Under the pieces are notes generated by a model that worked only from the letters and a program-made list of their open reading frames with translations, had not been told where the DNA came from and did no database searches. Shown here piece by piece: positions 34,446 through 47,038 of a DNA stretch of 64,000 nucleotides. Each line of letters begins with the position of its first letter. Position 1 is the first letter of the stretch. Source of the stretch: Marsupella aquatica (lineage: Eukaryota; Marchantiophyta); NCBI GenBank assembly GCA_973895155.1, contig OZ316894.1:6758001-6822000 (forward strand), given 5' to 3'. A program made the position numbers and the translations under genes.

Positions 34446-35740
34446 GAGATCCTCACTTCTTTTCTTTTGAATGACCCATCACGCGCGAATAATTATAGGG
34501 TTTTTTATTGGGTTTAGTGAAATACTTTTAAATTTTTGTTGAAGAACATTAGGGTTATTTTAATCCAATTTTGAGAATTATAAGAATCATAAGAATCATA
34601 GGGTTTTTTAAAATCAAATATGGGAATATTCTTTGAATATTTCATTAAGTTAAGGGTAAAAAAATTCAGAAAAAAAAACTTTATTGACTTAACTTTTAGG
34701 GTGTTTATTCCCCCAAAACTTTGAGCGTGATCTGAGACACCCCTTGGATTGAGGCCCCAGAGGAAAGATGTCATGGTGAGGTAAAGAACACAAAAAATGT
34801 CATGCATTGCACATAAGATGTTGAGGTGAAGAAAAGATGTTGAAATGAGAAAAAAATGTCAAGGTGAGACAAAGTTGCCGAGGAAACACCAAAAATTGCA
34901 GACAAACTCATTCCCCTATGCGCCACAAAAGTTGCATAACAAATGTCACTGTTTGATGGTATTAGTCATTGTTGCAAAAATATTGTCATTTTGGTCATTA
35001 TTGTGAACCTGTTATTGTTGAGGATGATGAAGGTGAGAACATGGAGAGTTCGCTTTAGCTTTCCTACTTTGCGTTTCTGTTTGACAAAAGCTAGAAAATT
35101 ACTCTGTATGTCCCGTTATTACATCCTTTTTTTCATGTGCTGCTCGCTCGAGGGATAATTTACCGCTACCCAGCTGGGAAAAAAAGGGGAGACGTGCCAT
35201 TTTTGGCTATCGGGAGGCACGCCTGTCGTCAGAGTCCATGAGTGCTAGATTTTCTTCTCGTACTGGTCATTAAATAAGTTAAAGGGTTTTTTGGTTAAAA
35301 CACATGCTAACCAAAGGCCCGTAGGGTATGTGATTTACAACTTCGCAAACTTGTAATCTGGTTGGTAATCATAGTGTCCTGTCATTGCAAGATGGATGAC
35401 AGTGGCCATTACCTCACAGAGTCATAACATGATCAACCAAAAAAAACAATGTAATTTTTATTAAGATTAAAAATATAATATTTTTAATACTTATATTTAC
35501 GTACATACTTTTTTTTTAAATGGAGAGGAAAATTAAAAATTATCTCACTTTATACTCTTCTCTATTTTTCCTACCCTTTTGATTCTCCTCTTCCTCAATT
35601 TTTGTTCCTTTTATTCCCTTATCTGTCCCTTCTGCATTTTTCCCTTCATGCCAATTTCTCATTACCTTCTCCCTGACCTTTGGATAGTACTTTTATCTTT
35701 ATATCTTTATGAGAGTAAAAACGGCAATGTAGTTCAATTT

Positions 35741-35854
35741 TGTGATAATGTGAATGTCAATAAGTGTGTATAGAGTTTTGAATGGTGTGTACATATAGTT
35801 GTGTCGGGTGACCGACTGGTCTGGTCAACGGGTAAAGTTGGGTAGAGTCTAACA
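35741..35854 (-). repeat. 3' LTR of the copia element
   Basis: 114 bp, TG..CA ends. It differs from the other LTR at four positions; two are CpG to TpG changes relative to the 5' copy, as expected of methylated DNA. An internal CTATATGT on the minus strand may serve as TATA. Confidence 0.9.
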
Positions 35855-36389
35855 CTCCCCCTTGGATATATAGTGACTACTATGTAGACAACATAGACTA
35901 TACCTATCATATCATGTTCATAGGAAATACATGGTATGAGTACAAGCGAGGTAGACTGCCTCGTTAAAAAACCTTTATCAACTCAGATAGCTATGTAAAA
36001 ACTCTACCAGTGTAGCAGAGAAAAAGTATGAGTGTTGAAGGAAAAAGAGTGCAGCCTAATAGTCCTCGTCATAATAAATGTTAATACTAAATAAAGTCAG
36101 ATGCTATAGTAAATCTAGCTTTAACATCTATCGCAACAGTAGGTCATCAGCGTCATGTCGTCAGCATCATGTCGTCGGTATCATCAATCATCATGTGGAG
36201 CAGCAGCCTCCACGGACATCATGTGTCGCATGCTCTATAGTCCAATCGCCTGGCAGTGTCGGTGGTGAACGACTGGCGATAGTGATTTGGTGAAGAGATC
36301 CGCACAGTTGTCTGCACTTGAAATTTGTAAAATGTTGATCTCTGTTCCATGTAACTCATGGGTGTAGAAAAACTTTGGAGCTATATGCT

Positions 36390-37880
36390 TCACGCGATCT
36401 GCTTTATACATGCTGCGTTATCCTCAAAGATGTTAGTAGGCTTCGTTAGTGTTGGTAGGTCGCATTTGGTGTTGATGTGATTTATAAAAGATCGTAACCA
36501 AACGGCTTCATGACTAGCCTCATGTAGAGCTAAAATCTCTGAGTGATTCGATGAGGTTGCTGTTAGGGTTTGTTTCACGCTTTTCCAAGAAAAAGCGGTA
36601 CCCCCTATAGTAAAAACATATCCGGTTTGGGATTTTGCGGTGTCAGTGTCGAAAAGATATCCGGCGTCCGCATATCCTATGAGTTTGTGGTTTGCACCGA
36701 ATGGGTAAAATAACCCGGTATTGGTGGTGCCACGCAAATACCTAAATACGTGCTTAACTTCGTTCCAGTGTCTGGCTGTGGGGGTTGCACTATGTCTAGC
36801 TAGTAAGTTAACTGCAAATGCAATGTCAGGTCGAGTCTGATTTGCTAAATACATTAATGCTCCTATCGCAAAAAGATACGGAGTTTCCGGTCCTCGGGCC
36901 GGTCCTAATATTGGTTCATGTTCTTCGCGCTTGCGGAAAACATCAGTATTATTTTCTAATGAACGTACCACCATTGGTGACGTCAATGGGTGTGCTAGGT
37001 TTATATTGAACTATTTTAGGATCTTTTCAGTTTGTGTTGTTTGATGGAGCATCATGCCAGTAGACAAGATCTCCAATTGTAAGCCTAAGCAAAAGTTTGT
37101 ATGTCCAAGGTCTTTCATCTCAAATGTTGATTTGAGACGAGTAATAATATCTTCTGTAATTTGGGGTGTCCCAAATATGTTTAAGTCATCGACATAAATA
37201 GAAACGATGACAAATTCATCATCCACATGTTTAATAAATAAACATGGAGTAATTACATCATGAGAAAAACCCATGGCAATCATTTCATCAGTGAATCTTT
37301 GATACCATACTCTGCCACTTTATTTCAGGCCATATAATGCCTTCAACACGCGGATAGCTAGTCCACGGCAAGTATGTCGTACGGTTGACACAGGGGTGTC
37401 ATTGTTATGAGTTACATGTGTAGATGACACATGAGATGTAATTTGAGGTAATTGGTTTATAATCTTATGTAAATATGGAATATGCGATGTAGTGCCTTGA
37501 GCTAAAGCTCGGCAACGTTGCTCCAACTCGGGAGGTGATCGCATGTATAGACAAGTGTCTAAAGTTGCACATAGATATGCGGTTGCGACATCCAGTTGTT
37601 GCATCTTAAGTTTATGGAAAATGGCAAATCCGATAAGGTATCAAAATGTTGTGCTATCCATAACCGGTGAGTAAGTTTCATCGTAATGAATTCCCGGTTG
37701 TTGGGTAAATCCTTTCCCTACCAGACGTGCTTTGTAGCGTACAACCTGGCCTTTATCATTTCTTTTGCGGACGAAGGTCCACTTGTAGCCAATGAGATGT
37801 ACGTCTTGCGGTGTTGGCTCAACTGGGCCAAAAGTGTGTCTGCTTAGTAGGGAATCTAATTCTCCGTTGATAGTTTTTTG
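36390..37880 (-). pseudogene. copia reverse transcriptase and RNase H, broken
   Basis: Minus-strand pieces: 37604-37320 (QQLDVATAYLCATLD), 37283-37011 with the active-site VSIYVDDLNIF and the following MKDLGHTNFCLGLQ, and 36986-36390 with YLANQTRPDIAFAVNLLARH and the RNase H start LIGYADAGYL, then SQTGYVFTIGGTAFSW. Stops or frameshifts fall near 37620, 37310 and 37000. The RNase H end is cut short near 36390, with the rest of the 3' region non-coding. Confidence 0.85.
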
Positions 37881-39530
37881 TCATTCAGGCCAATCTGGTC
37901 TGTTTTGGCATTCTAAGATGGATATTGGTTCGGGTGTATCATCATTGATATGTGTTGCCACCATTAATGCAAAAGCATCATCTATTGAAGTAGTATTTCT
38001 ATCCCACATCGCATCCATCGGTGTGTGCGTAGTGGATAGAGATCTCTTCATGAGTTGTAGATTCGGTATGATCGACATCAGGTGAAGGGGGTATAGATGA
38101 GCCATGCCTTCTTGGTTGTTTATCTTTTGATCCCAAGGGTCTACCACATTTGGCACGAGGCTGGGATGTACTTGCTGGCTCACTTGATAATTCGATGCGA
38201 GCAGATGCTCTCACAACTGGAATATGTGAGCGGGTAACTTTTGGTGTATCAACAAAAGCGTCTGGAAGTTCTTCCACAATCTTGTGGAGTTGCAAAATTC
38301 GTTAAACTTCTTTCTCTCCCTGATTGGTTCTAAGGTCTTGCCAAAATGGCGAATGTCTCTCCCACTCCAAAGGTGGTTGTGGGTGTTCAGGGGTTATTAA
38401 TGGTGGGTAAATATGCTCATCAAAATGGCAATCTAGAAATCTAGCTTTAAAAACGTCGCCCGTTGTAGGCTCCATATATCTGATGATAGACGGTGAGTCG
38501 AATCTGATATATATCCCCAACTGTCATTGGGGTCCCATCTTGGTTTGTTTGGGTGGAGTAATGGGGACCATTACTTGACATCCAAATGAACGAAAATGGG
38601 ATAGATCGGGTTTGATACAGTTAGCAATTTGGTATGGACTATAAGTATTGAAAGCTGATGGGCGGTATTGAATTAATGCGTTAGCCTGTAATATGACATG
38701 TCCCCATGCTGAGACGGGTAGTTTTGACTGCATTAGTAGTGGGCGTGCAATTAGCTGAAGGTGTTTAATGACAACTTCAGCTAATCCATTCTGGAAATGC
38801 ACATGGGGTACGGATATTGTACATCGATGCCAAGTGATGTACAAAAGTCGTCAAATGTTTCAGATGTGAATTCCCCTGCATTGTCCACCCTTAGTGTCTT
38901 AATGGGGTGATCTGGAAATTATGCCTTCATGCGCAAGATTTGCGCCAAGATGCGAGGCATAACCATGTTCCTCGTTGAAAGCAGGGTCACATTTGACCAT
39001 TTGGTTGATGCATCGATCAATACCATAAAGTAGCGAAATGGTCCGCTCGCTGGGTTAATTGGCCCGCAAACATCTGCATGTATGAGTTTCAGGAATTTTG
39101 GTATCTTGGTTGGCAATTTTGATGTCGTGGGCCTTGTTATTAATTTGCCGCGTGAGCATGCAGTGCATGGGGTGCTAGCTAGAATGTGGCGTATATTGGT
39201 TGGGATGCCGCATGAATTCTTAATAATTTTGCTTAGCATGGATTGGCCGGGGTGGCCGAGGCGTGCATGCCAGAGCGTGGGCAATTCGCTTGGTTGTGCA
39301 TTGTTATGCAAACATTCAATTTGAGTTACGTAAAACCCGCATGGGTACGAGAAAAGAGTCTCTTTAATGATTTTCCCCGTAGGGGTATTTTTGACCAAAT
39401 GGATTACTTCCTGGTCTTTTGTATCGCCTGCTTGAACGTATAGTCCATTTGCTCGTATATCTCTAAAACTGAGGAGGTTACGGGTTGCATTCGGGGCGAA
39501 GATAGCAGATTCTATGTGGATTTTTGTACC
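37881..39530 (-). pseudogene. copia integrase region, broken
   Basis: 39398-38919 reads the pre-integrase zinc motif (LWHARLGHPGQ, CTACSRGK) and the integrase core (DVCGPINPASGPFRYFMVLI). 38844-38524 continues (VHFQNGLAEVVIKHLQLIAR, later FRSFGCQVMVPI). 38520-37999 is the C-terminal linker. Frames change near 38880, 38522 and 38300. Confidence 0.85.
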
Positions 39531-40832
39531 CTATGGGAGTCTAATAGAAGCTGGGCTGAAGCCCTCTTCTATTTGGCTAGGGCCATTGATAGTGGTCAGT
39601 GATCTACGTGAAGGTGTGATCTTGTGGAAAAGGTGTCTATCCCGGAGGATAGTATGCGTAGTCGCACTGTCAATAATGCATGTGCTAGGGCTATTTAGGC
39701 CTGGGGTTGTGGAGCTACTTGCCACTAAATGTGCCTCGGGTTGGACAGGTGGATTTGAAAAGTCTTGGAATGGGTCGCTAGACTCCATAAACGCCCCGTG
39801 GGTCTCACGGGGTGGTGCCCTAGAGGTTTGTCCATCCTTGAGTGACTGTTGATATAGGGATCTAAGATGTTGCAGGATTCTGCAGTTTCTTGCTAGGTGG
39901 TTTGTCATGCCGCATTTGTGGCATTTTGGGCATTCCCGTTGTTGTCGAGATTGTGACCAATCATTTCTTCGGTTGTTGTTATATGTTCTCCCATCGGCGC
40001 GTCCTCCGCGTCCGCCATGTCCTTCACGTCCTCCGCGTCCTCCACGGCCTCCACGTCCTCTAAGGGGCCGTCAGAAATTTTGTTGTGGACGTTGGTTAAA
40101 GAAACTCCCCCTGTTGGGAGTGTTTCTCCGGTTGCCATTCCTGGTGCGCTTAATACCCTGCCTTGATGTGGAGGGTTCAACGATTTCTATATTATGGGTT
40201 TCACTTTGTGGTCCTGGGGTTAGTGTACCCGCAAGGCGTTTTCTAGAGTTAACTAAAAGAAGCTCTTGGTTTCTTTCTGTTACTAGGAGGTGGACGATGA
40301 ACTCTGAGTATTGCCCGAACTTCATGTTCCGGTACTGAGTTGATAGTAACACGTTCGAAGAATGAAATGTGGACAAGGTCTTTTCTAGCAGGTCCTTGTC
40401 GGTGACTGGCTCGCCATAGAGTGCAAGGGTTGAAATGATTCTGAAGAGCTCGCTATTGTAGGTTGAAATAAATGTAAAGTCATGGACCCGTAGGTTTAGC
40501 CAGTCTTGCCTGGCTCTAGGTAGTTCGACCAATTTTTGGTGGTCGAATCGGGTCTGAAGCGCTGTCCATAGTTCGCGAGGGGTTGAGAGATGCATGTATT
40601 ATCTTTGCAAGAACCTATGGATATGGCTTCTAAGAAATACTAGGGCCTTGGATTCATTGGCTTTGGTTAACGGGTCTGGTTGGGGTTCGCCAGCTAGTAT
40701 GGGTTGAGTTATCTCTATAGCTGGGAGTAGGGTTAGCGAGGTTAGGTTCTCCTTGAGATTCATGGACCATTCTAGGTAATTGCTACCATCAATTTCTAGG
40801 GCTGGAAAAGTTAATTTCTCGAGGTTGGCCAT
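39531..40832 (-). pseudogene. copia gag and protease, broken
   Basis: 40832-40599 begins with ATG and reads FPALEIDGSNYLEWSMNLKE, the typical copia gag start. After one in-frame TAA it goes on at 40595-40071. A frame change follows before the zinc knuckle CHKCGMTNHLARNC (about 39920-39875). The protease site is IIDSATTHTIL, with DSA in place of DSGA, at about 39670-39640. Confidence 0.85.
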
Positions 40833-42475
40833 CTAGGATTGCTATGTCACTAGCTTTCTAAGTTCCTTTTAATGGTAATTGGGGTGTATGTACTAGGACT
40901 TACCTATAGTAAAAGTCAACAAAGCACATTTATGCGGCATGCAGGGTGTGTCTTGGTGAAGAGGGCATGCAAATCTGGAATTCAATTTTACGGTTTGCAC
41001 TTAGGATTTAGGTTTTCCTTGTTATTTGGTTAACTACAAAGTGTCCTTTGTATTGTTTCTTTCCTTTGTTAAATTGTGCAGTAATGGATTTTTGCAGTGT
41101 GTGCAGTTATGGGTGATTATTTACTCGTGCCCTGGTTAAGTGCACATGCAGCTTTGTAAAGTTAAGTTTTCTTTGTTACGGTGTGCAGTTATGAAGGTTT
41201 TGCGGTTATGTGTGCTTATTTGGTTAAGTGCAACATTTCCCTTTGTAAGTGAGATCTCTTTGACGGATTGTGCGCTTAGGTATTTTGCACTTAAATGTGC
41301 GTTTATGGTTAAGTGCAACTTTTCCTTTGTATCTGAAATCTCTTTGACGGATTATGCAATTAAAGAGGGTTATGCATTTTCGACGTTCCCTCGACGTTTT
41401 TCGATTGAATGTTGTGAGATTTATCTAGTGGCGGTTGTGCCCCTTGTGTTCTCGTTCGGCCTTGCTTTGGTTCTTCAGGTTCTCTTATGGAGATCCTCCT
41501 CTTTCTTTTCTATCTCTTCTCTTATGTTTCTACATTTCTGCTTGTAGCCTTTGCTTTCGCTCTTCGCCTTTGTTTATCAGAGGGCTCCTTCTATTTCTTC
41601 AGTTCTGTCTTATTCCTGAATCCTCTATAATTGCTTCTTGATGCCTTTGATCCTTCTGTATCGTCTTACTCAGTGCAGCGAAGTGGGTGTTTCTAAGGGC
41701 ATTCCTTAAGCTTCGATTTCGTGTAGCGCCTTTGGTCAGCCTTATCCTTTGATCCTTTATGATTTGCAATCTGCTGCTCTTATCCAATCAATCGACACCT
41801 CTTCGCCTTCCATCCTTATTCTCTTTCCTCTCGAGTTCTTCTTGTTTCCTATGGGATTTTTGAATGTGTCCCTATTTTTCTTATTCAGACTCCCTGCATT
41901 TTGTCTTATCCTTTCTCCTCTTTCGTTTCTGGCAATTTTGATCTCTTCACTCTCAAATTTCTTTCGGATTCCTACTATGTCCTTCGATCTCTCTCGGACT
42001 TTTCCTATCGGATTTGTTTTGCCTATTTTCTTTCGGATGGCTTCATCTCAATGTCTTCTCTTGTTTCTATCTACCTTGTTGATCTATTGCATCCTTATCG
42101 ATTTACTTTCTCCCCTCAAAATTCTCCTTCTGCGCTATTGAGATTCAGTGGATTCAGATTCGATTGCACTTTTCAAACCATTTTTCCTCTCTTCTATTAG
42201 AGGGTTCATGTTTGATTCCTCGCTCCCTGTTTTCTGCAATCTCTATAGCCCTTCGAAAGTTTCTTAGCCTCCTTTTACTTCTGTGTGCTCATTCTTCCTT
42301 CTGTGATCTCGTTTGCACTTCTGCTTTGACTCTTCATTCGCCTTCATTTGCCTTCATTCGCCATAGTCTTGTTCAATTAGATTTTTCACCATTCGCCACT
42401 TAAAATTGCTCAATCTTTCATAGTTTTCTTTTCTTTCTCCTTTGCTCCTGTGGTTGAGCTCTCGTGCTGATAACG
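40833..42475 (-). other. Long purine-rich leader of the copia element
   Basis: About 1.6 kb lies between the 5' LTR and the gag ATG, without coding homology. The plus strand is strongly pyrimidine-rich from 41470 to 42470. At 41221-41350 there is a direct duplication of about 88 bp (GGTTAAGTGCAAC, then ATCTCTTTGACGGATT). Confidence 0.6.
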
Positions 42476-42589
42476 TGTGATAATGTGAATGTCAATAACT
42501 GTGTATAGAGTCTTGAATGGTGTGTACATATAGTTGTGTCGGGTGACCGACTGGTCCGGTCAACGGGTAAAGTCGGGTAGAGTCTAACA
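42476..42589 (-). repeat. 5' LTR of the copia element
   Basis: 114 bp, the mate of 35741-35854. It is followed on its outer side by AATTC. It is very short for a plant copia LTR, which is usually several hundred bp. Confidence 0.9.
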
Positions 42590-43560
42590 AATTCATAATT
42601 TTAGTCTCAAGTAATTGTTCTATTCATAATTGTAGTCTCAAGTAATTGTTCTTCAGAACATAGGTTACTGCAATGTCATTATGGGTTTGTGTACCTTGGT
42701 CACGCATATATGATGTATGACACCCGTGCATACCGTGATAACCCTAGTTTTTTTCTTTCAATCAATGAATGCAGCCACATTTTGATGTGTGATTAGATTA
42801 CCAGCAGGGCTTGGTCACGGAACCATAATGGAATCTTTCATAATTGTAATCCCAAGTAATTGTTCAATTCATAATTGTAGTCTCAAGTAATTGTTCTTCA
42901 GAACATAGGTTACTGCAATGTCATTATGGGTTTGTGTACCTTGGTCACTGAACCATAATGGAATCGTACATCTTTTCTAATATTAATTAATAATCAAATG
43001 TGTACCTTGGTCATGGAACCATATTGGAATCATACATCTTTTCTAATGTTAATTAATAATCAAATGATTAAAAGATATTTCCCAAACAATCTAACAGCTA
43101 TCGTTCATTCCCATCCAAAATATATTTTGTAATGTAACAAAAGACAAAAATGAATCTAAGACCTTTCGTTCATTCCTGTCCGAAATGCATTTTGTAATGG
43201 AACAAAAAACAAAAATGAATGGAATTTAAAGTTGTAGATGAAGATCATTAACAAGATGACACCCACCTTGGGGATCTAAATGACAGGTTGTATGCGCGTT
43301 TATGATCTGATGTTCAAACCCTCATGTGAGAGTTGCTGCCAACAACTCTGAAACGATAATAGTTTTACAGAATATGGGTCTTCTAATATTGTAACTGCCC
43401 GTAGACGCCATCAGTTGGGAATTTATGTGGAGCATAGGTGTAGAACCCTTTCCTAAGCTTAGAATGTATGAAGAGGATGAAAGACATTTTAAAACTTCAT
43501 TTGGGCATTTATGTGGAGCATAGGTGTAGAACCCTTTTCTGAGCTTAGAGTGTATGAAGA
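42590..43560. repeat. Chain of short direct duplications beside the copia element
   Basis: Four successive duplications: an 80-bp block repeated 245 bp apart (TTGTTCTTCAGAACATAGG at 42646 and 42891); about 60 bp near 42963-43070 (ACATCTTTTCTAAT); about 63 bp near 43095-43220 (CGTTCATTCC, TTTTGTAATG); and 86 bp at 43421/43507 (ATTTATGTGGAGCATAGGTG). Confidence 0.8.
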
Positions 43561-43848
43561 GGATAAGACATTTTTAAAAATTTAAACGAGTACAAAATGA
43601 GGTGCAAACTTCCCTAATGAGGTGCAAAATTCCCTGAACACATTGTATGTACTCTCAAACAAAGGTAACCTGCCAAGTTCAGTGGATATTGTAAGGCATG
43701 CTTGCCATAGTAGTACACCATTCTATCAGCACGTACGGCATCCAGGAGGATTGCTGTCCAGCTCATATAGGGACTAGTTGAGGTCTGGATAGACCCCAAA
43801 AAGACCTGCATAAAATCAGAACTCGAGAAATGATCCCTGACAAGGAAA

Positions 43849-43868
43849 TAAACCCTAAACCCTAAACA
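43849..43868. promoter_or_regulatory. Telobox pair
   Basis: TAAACCCTAAACCCTAAAC: two telomere-type repeats. In plants such teloboxes are often found near promoters; here it lies downstream of the TEX261-like gene, so its role is unclear. Confidence 0.5.
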
Positions 43869-44405
43869 GCATCTGGCATTCGTGCGCAGTAAAAATTTTG
43901 AACAACATTTCATACATCTCCCGTCAATTGCCCGGCTTTTCCTCTAATATACTAATTCCCATCGGGGACAATCCAGATATTCAGTCCTAAGCCCCTACAG
44001 CCCAATGCCACACAGCAAACACGTAGAAGTATTACAAATTCCGAAGCCAATACAAAAGAATGGAACTAGTGAAAATTTCTAATTGGTCATAACCGTGACG
44101 TTGGGTTGCTTGGTGTGTTGGACCGGTACGTGCCATAGTCCGCAACTTTTCCACGAGGCTGCCCTAAGAAAAGATTAGCTACACCCCTATAGGCCTACAG
44201 GAGACCCTTCACGGAACCAAACGACTAAGTTCGGGCCTACATCAACCGTCACAATGTACTGTACAGTGCAAATTTTGCACATTGAAATAAATCCCTGGAA
44301 CAAATCTGGTTGTATCCTCTTGGAAAGGAAGACTGGTCAAAAAATCCTATACAGCTCCAAAGTAAGCCTAAACACATGTACAGAAATGGACAGCCCAGCC
44401 AAGGC

Positions 44406-47038
44406 CTAAAACGGTTTGTCGTTGAGACCAGTAGCACGGTACTGGGATGGTATTCGCGATGTCACTTGAGGAAGTAAACTATCTTTCTTCTTTCGGAGAG
44501 CATTGAGACAACTTAAAAGCGTCCCTCGTGTCTTCTTTCCTCCTCGCATGTGAGATGGATCAGCATCTGCAGACAAGCAAAGGTCAGTGCGTATTGAGCC
44601 CCGCTAATAAATAGGAAGTTGGAATGAACTACACATCTCATATGATGAATTCGCGTCTGGAAACATACAAGCTCATTCTGAACCACAAGATTCAAGTCCA
44701 AGGGAAGTCAGGAAATAGCCACAGATCAGCTTAGGTGCACTATCAGATACGAAACAGCAAAATCTGAGAACTTTGAGTTATGGCTACGAACTAGACCAAC
44801 AGAGCAGAGCAAGCAGAAGTGCTCTTACCATGACGAACATAACCTTGATAAGGACCACCTGCTCCTGGAAGAACACTCTCATTCGCAGCGAGGGAGATGA
44901 AGAAAGCAAATGGTACGATCCACAGCGTCACCAACATAAAACCAAGCACCCATTCAATACTGACATGTGCGCACCGCGGATCTTGGAGAAAGAACCGCAA
45001 CCAAGCGATATGACTGATGACGAGAAGACCTGAACCACAATCGTAGATATCCTTAGGTAGGTAAAATTCCAGTGGAAGACGTTGATTTACTACCCAGGAA
45101 GCACTAGATTCAGTCGATAGGTGTAGCCTTAATCCCTTTCCAAAAAACCTTTCTAACTAACACAATATAAAACTTACATAGGGGAATATCACAGCCACCT
45201 TAACGTTCTACTACATTCCTTCCAAATCACTAAAACAAACCCACTTTGTTGATATGTCAGAATCTAAAGACTTGTCACCCCGTTGCATCAGCAACTAGGT
45301 TCGTTTTCGGGTGACCATTAATATTGCTTGGGGTGGATTTAAATTTTCCCTTTAAATAAAACTAGGCACGTGAGCAGGCAGAATGCATTCCATGGCAAGC
45401 ACGATTCACTTGGCACCGTCATCGATTACACAAAGGTCAAAATGTCAGTCAGAACTGACCTCTGGAACTCGATAGGATGGAGACAGAAACCATGCAAATA
45501 GCCTAGGTGCATCTTAAAACTGTAGAACAGCCCTACCAACGTGACTATAATTCTTTTCCCAGTGTTCAGACTTTTAATTTCAATGCACTGTGGCGAGAAT
45601 TTAAATTCATGGTAAGTCTAGAAATTTTTATAAAATGATTACCCAAAGCAGAGAGGGACACACAACTGGAAACAAATTTACTTACTGACGCTAGCAATAA
45701 AATCATGGGAAGTAAGACTGATGTACGGGAACGTCTTCAGCATTCGATAATAGAAAACGTGCGCAGCTATGCCTAGGGCAATGCAAAGAAACGGCAAGCG
45801 ATCCCATAGAAGAAGCACCACATGAATGCCAATGACGCCCTGCAAGGAAACAAACTGCAGATAAGGATTTTCGTCTTCCACCCATAGCGTCTTCTTGTCA
45901 ATAGCTGAAGAAATTCTTACGTCAGCCCAAAACAGATCACCGGCTACTTCCAATGACAACAAGCCAGGGGATCTGGTTGAATCCTCCGGCTGAACTGCAC
46001 TTGGCAGTGAAATTGATTACTTAATAAGGGGCCAATTTCTTGTAAGAAGGTGATTGATCAGGACGAAGAGAATGATGCCTGACAATGCCTCACCACCAAG
46101 ACGAGACAATTTAGAAGAAGTAGAAACCTTAATTGTATAGTTGATGATACGCTTGGTCAATCTAGTATACTCCTCCACAAGCTCTGCCACGTAGTAAAGA
46201 CCCGTCGCTGCAACAAGACGGCAACTGGTTAGCTACAGTCAACGGAAGAGTCCAGAAAAAGGAGAAGGTAGCCAATAGTGTGGAGAGGCTCCACTTCATG
46301 AGACCACAAAATCTGTTAACAATATAGAATTCCTTACCATGAATGCATCTACAGCACTAGATGCAAATTCCCGTTTCAACAGATTTTCACAGGTCCAGAC
46401 CGAAGAACGAGCTTATGTAGATGTAGGGATGGCAGTGCGAAGTACTTTCTAATAAGACATCGAACCCCAATGTGGAAGTACCACTCTACACCGTCTACCA
46501 CAATTACTCACCAGCCAAGGAAGGAAAAACTCCAACTGGCCTTAAAATGCACTCAGAAAGGGAGAAATTGTCGTAGCCTCGGGCACGGGGTCTACACGAG
46601 ATTCCTCAATCATGGTCTGCTATAGGCCATGCTCTCTTCCGCTACCTGGCTAATTTGCAAACCAGCTGAGAAAAGCGAGACTGCGAGACCTCAAAGTGGT
46701 TGCTCAGCCCACTCGTCAAGACAACGTAACACTCCACTACCATTTAGAAGCCTTCCAATTATTGAATTAGTTCATCCGACGGAACCTTTCACATTAAATA
46801 CTACCCAAGAACCCTAGATCCCTTTTCAGACCCAACATATGAACCCAAAAAGCAACCACCATCAGCCACTCTGCGACACCAAACACAGTATCAGCCAGCC
46901 CACCAACCAACCAACCTAAGTAACACCACCGGGGTAGAGTTCGCAAACGACGGAACGAACATACTCACCGAGGCAAACGGCAAAAAAGACAAGAAAGAGA
47001 TAGAAGCCGGCGTAGACGACCACCGGGGCAGCTGCCAT
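44406..47038 (-). CDS. TEX261: SVP26/TEX261 (Erv26) family ER-Golgi cargo adaptor
   Basis: Five minus-strand exons join in phase: 47038-46969, 46207-46128, 45839-45686, 45029-44829 and 44566-44406, giving 221 residues. All introns have GT..AG borders. The family (yeast Svp26/Erv26, human TEX261) consists of multispanning ER/Golgi proteins that load membrane cargo into COPII vesicles. Family signatures: ATGLYYVAELVEEYTRLTKR matches [35 protein letters not shown] matches LLQTFPFIMLTSPNF; TLWIVPFAFFISLAANESVL matches [20 protein letters not shown]. The first exon is a signal-anchor-like hydrophobic helix (YAGFYLFLVFFAVCL). The C-terminal tail is basic, as in relatives. The ATG at 47038 is the first in frame. 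It looks intact and functional. Confidence 0.93.

Larger units (their letters stand above)
32473..35740. other. Intergenic, no gene seen apart from minisatellites
   Basis: No ORF with a recognisable domain is present. Short frames at 33372, 33918, 34155 and 35579 are by-products of repeats or low-complexity DNA. Confidence 0.6.
35741..42589 (-). mobile_element. Ty1/copia LTR retrotransposon, decayed
   Basis: The two 114-bp LTRs (35741-35854 and 42476-42589) begin TGTGATAATG and end CTAACA, and differ at four sites. The flanking 5-mers are AATTT and AATTC, a possible target-site duplication with one change. Reading on the minus strand, the order is gag, protease, integrase, reverse transcriptase, RNase H, the copia order. 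The polypurine tract AAGGGGGAG abuts the 3' LTR (35855-35863). Next to the 5' LTR is CGTTATCAGCACGAG, the sequence I recall as typical inside plant copia LTRs. Coding is broken by stops and frameshifts, so it cannot be autonomous. Confidence 0.92.

Noticed and set aside
39907-40338. Plus-strand Pro/Arg-rich ORF
   Set aside because: It is the antisense of the copia gag zinc-knuckle region; the repeat RPPRPP arises from the opposite strand.
41140-42403. Plus-strand hydrophobic ORFs opposite the copia leader
   Set aside because: Phe/Leu/Ser-rich reading of a pyrimidine tract; low complexity, not membrane proteins.
43614-43913. Minus-strand ORF of 99 codons downstream of the TEX261-like gene
   Set aside because: No motif, no ATG context or splice link; more likely 3' flank.
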